Part shown: one piece after another, positions 7,039 through 7,654 of the stretch
How positions within the stretch are numbered: the stretch's first letter is position 1
Layout of the letters: every line of letters begins with the position of its first letter
Assembly (NCBI GenBank): GCA_003485715.1
Contig: DNIF01000133.1
Coordinates: forward strand, 1 to 7,654
Length of the DNA: 7,654 nt
Source: Gammaproteobacteria bacterium
Lineage (GTDB): Bacteria; Pseudomonadota; Gammaproteobacteria; UBA7966
Reading direction: 5' to 3'
Position numbers and translations under genes: made by a program
The notes under the pieces: model-generated
Databases searched by the model: none
What the model saw: the letters and a program-made list of their open reading frames with translations, nothing else
Told to the model about the DNA's origin: nothing

Positions 7039-7076
7039 GCAGTCCGCACGGAGTGGAAAACGACGCGCCGGACTGC
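7039..7076. repeat. Eight-base inverted repeat upstream of cioA
   Basis: GCAGTCCG (7039-7046) is mirrored exactly by CGGACTGC (7069-7076) with a 22-base loop containing GTGGAAAACGAC. It lies about 170 bases before the cioA ATG. It could form an mRNA leader hairpin or serve as a two-half-site operator. Its symmetry is perfect over eight bases and does not extend further. Confidence 0.4.
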
Positions 7077-7093
7077 AAGACTCGATCCTATAA

Positions 7094-7109
7094 GGCGGAG
7101 GGGCGGAGG
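7094..7109. repeat. Tandem duplication of GGCGGAGG
   Basis: Two exact adjacent copies of GGCGGAGG occur at 7094-7101 and 7102-7109, just after the palindromic CCTATAAGG. The second copy can pair with CTCCGCC at 7136-7142 to make a possible leader stem. It may be a simple slippage duplication. A regulatory role is only possible. Confidence 0.4.
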
Positions 7110-7242
7110 CCGACTAGTCATCCGCGCGTACCGGGCTCCGCCTCCACCCTCAAGCCTGACGCGCCGCATCCGACACCCAAGCCGTGCCCTCCTGCGCACG
7201 GGCCAGACCGGCAGCGGGCGCAGAAACAGCCCGGAGACCCCG

Positions 7243-7654
7243 ATGTTCGAACTGGACACCCTCACCCTGTCGCGCGCGCAGTTCGCGCTCGCCGTCTCCT
7301 TCCACATCCTCTTTCCCACCCTGACCATCGGGCTCGCCTCCTTCCTGGCGGTGCTCGAGGGTCTGTGGCTGTACACCAAGGAGGATGTGTACCTCCGCCT
7401 GTACCGCTTCTGGTCGAAGATCTTCGCCCTCTCCTTCGGTATGGGCGTGGTCTCGGGCGTGGTGATGTCCTTCCTGTTCGGCACCAACTTCAGCGAGTTC
7501 TCGCGCGCCGCTGGCAACGTGCTCGGGCCGCTGCTCTCCTTCGAAGTGCTGACTGCCTTCTTCCTGGAGGCCGGCTTCCTCGGGATCATGCTGTTCGGCT
7601 GGGGGCGTGTCAGTCGCGGCATGCACTTCACTGCCACCCTGTGCGTGGCCGTGG
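7243..7654 (+). CDS. cioA: Cytochrome bd-type (cyanide-insensitive) quinol oxidase subunit I, N-terminal part
   Basis: The first 137 residues are present and the gene runs off the right edge. The product is the inner-membrane subunit of cytochrome bd oxidase, which oxidises quinol and reduces oxygen to water. The N-terminus MFELDTLTLSRAQFALAVSFHILFPT fits subunit I. His21 corresponds to E. coli CydA His19, a haem ligand at the b595/d site. Glu101 and Glu109 in EVLTAFFLEAGFLGIMLFGW match E. coli Glu99 and Glu107. The wording ASFLAVLEGLWLYT and FWSKIFALSFGMGVVSGVVMS is closer to Pseudomonas CioA than to E. coli CydA, so the cyanide-insensitive type is preferred. At least three hydrophobic membrane helices are visible. 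Unusually, the normally conserved FQFGTNW reads FLFGTNF (77-83). The start has GGAG six bases upstream. Subunit II would be expected just beyond the window. Confidence 0.93.
   Translation, partial: MFELDTLTLSRAQFALAVSFHILFPTLTIGLASFLAVLEGLWLYTKEDVYLRLYRFWSKIFALSFGMGVVSGVVMSFLFGTNFSEFSRAAGNVLGPLLSFEVLTAFFLEAGFLGIMLFGWGRVSRGMHFTATLCVAV

Larger units (their letters stand above)
6810..7242. other. Non-coding divergent region between trxB and cioA
   Basis: These 433 bases contain no convincing gene: open frames here are short or overlap the neighbours antisense. Both ends hold ribosome sites for the flanking genes (GGGAG for trxB at 6816-6820, GGAG for cioA at 7233-7236). Notable contents are an AT-rich imperfect palindrome (6897-6911), an 8-base inverted repeat (7039-7076) and a tandem 8-mer (7094-7109). 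No clear FNR/ANR box (TTGAT-N4-ATCAA) was seen, although this type of oxidase is under ANR-type control in Pseudomonas. No riboswitch or tRNA was recognised. Confidence 0.6.

Noticed and set aside
7032..7637. Minus-strand open frames overlapping the start of cioA
   Set aside because: Low-complexity, charge-rich translations opposite a clear bd oxidase gene.

Overview
The window is GC-rich, densely coded bacterial DNA. TrxB closely resembles the E. coli enzyme, the bd oxidase is of the CioA type, and the large lipoprotein-like protein resembles conserved hypothetical proteins I associate with gammaproteobacteria. Together these suggest a GC-rich, probably environmental gammaproteobacterium. 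This placement is inferred from protein resemblance only. I see no phage genes, transposase, CRISPR array, tRNA or rRNA.

Layout. From 1 to 472 (minus strand) lies the N-terminal part of a secreted protein, probably an outer-membrane beta-barrel, cut by the window edge. A 167-base divergent gap separates it from a large plus-strand gene (640-2664). That gene encodes a probable lipoprotein of unknown function with an N-terminal conserved block, a long Pro/Ala-rich linker and a conserved C-terminal domain. It converges with the next gene, and the 110-base gap holds a small palindromic repeat with 8-base terminal inverted repeats (2672-2752). On the minus strand, trxB (5847-6809) is followed after 141 bases by a complete M16C presequence-type metalloprotease gene (2775-5705). 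A GC-rich hairpin lies between them. Divergent from trxB, after a 433-base non-coding region, a cyanide-insensitive-type cytochrome bd oxidase subunit I gene begins at 7243 and runs off the right edge.

How the genes may relate. trxB (thiol redox), the peptide-degrading metalloprotease and the bd oxidase form a housekeeping and redox-stress neighbourhood. The left part encodes two envelope proteins of unknown function. The least explained items are the 674-residue lipoprotein, its truncated outer-membrane neighbour and the long trxB/cioA control region. I do not see convincing evidence for an undescribed multi-gene system here.
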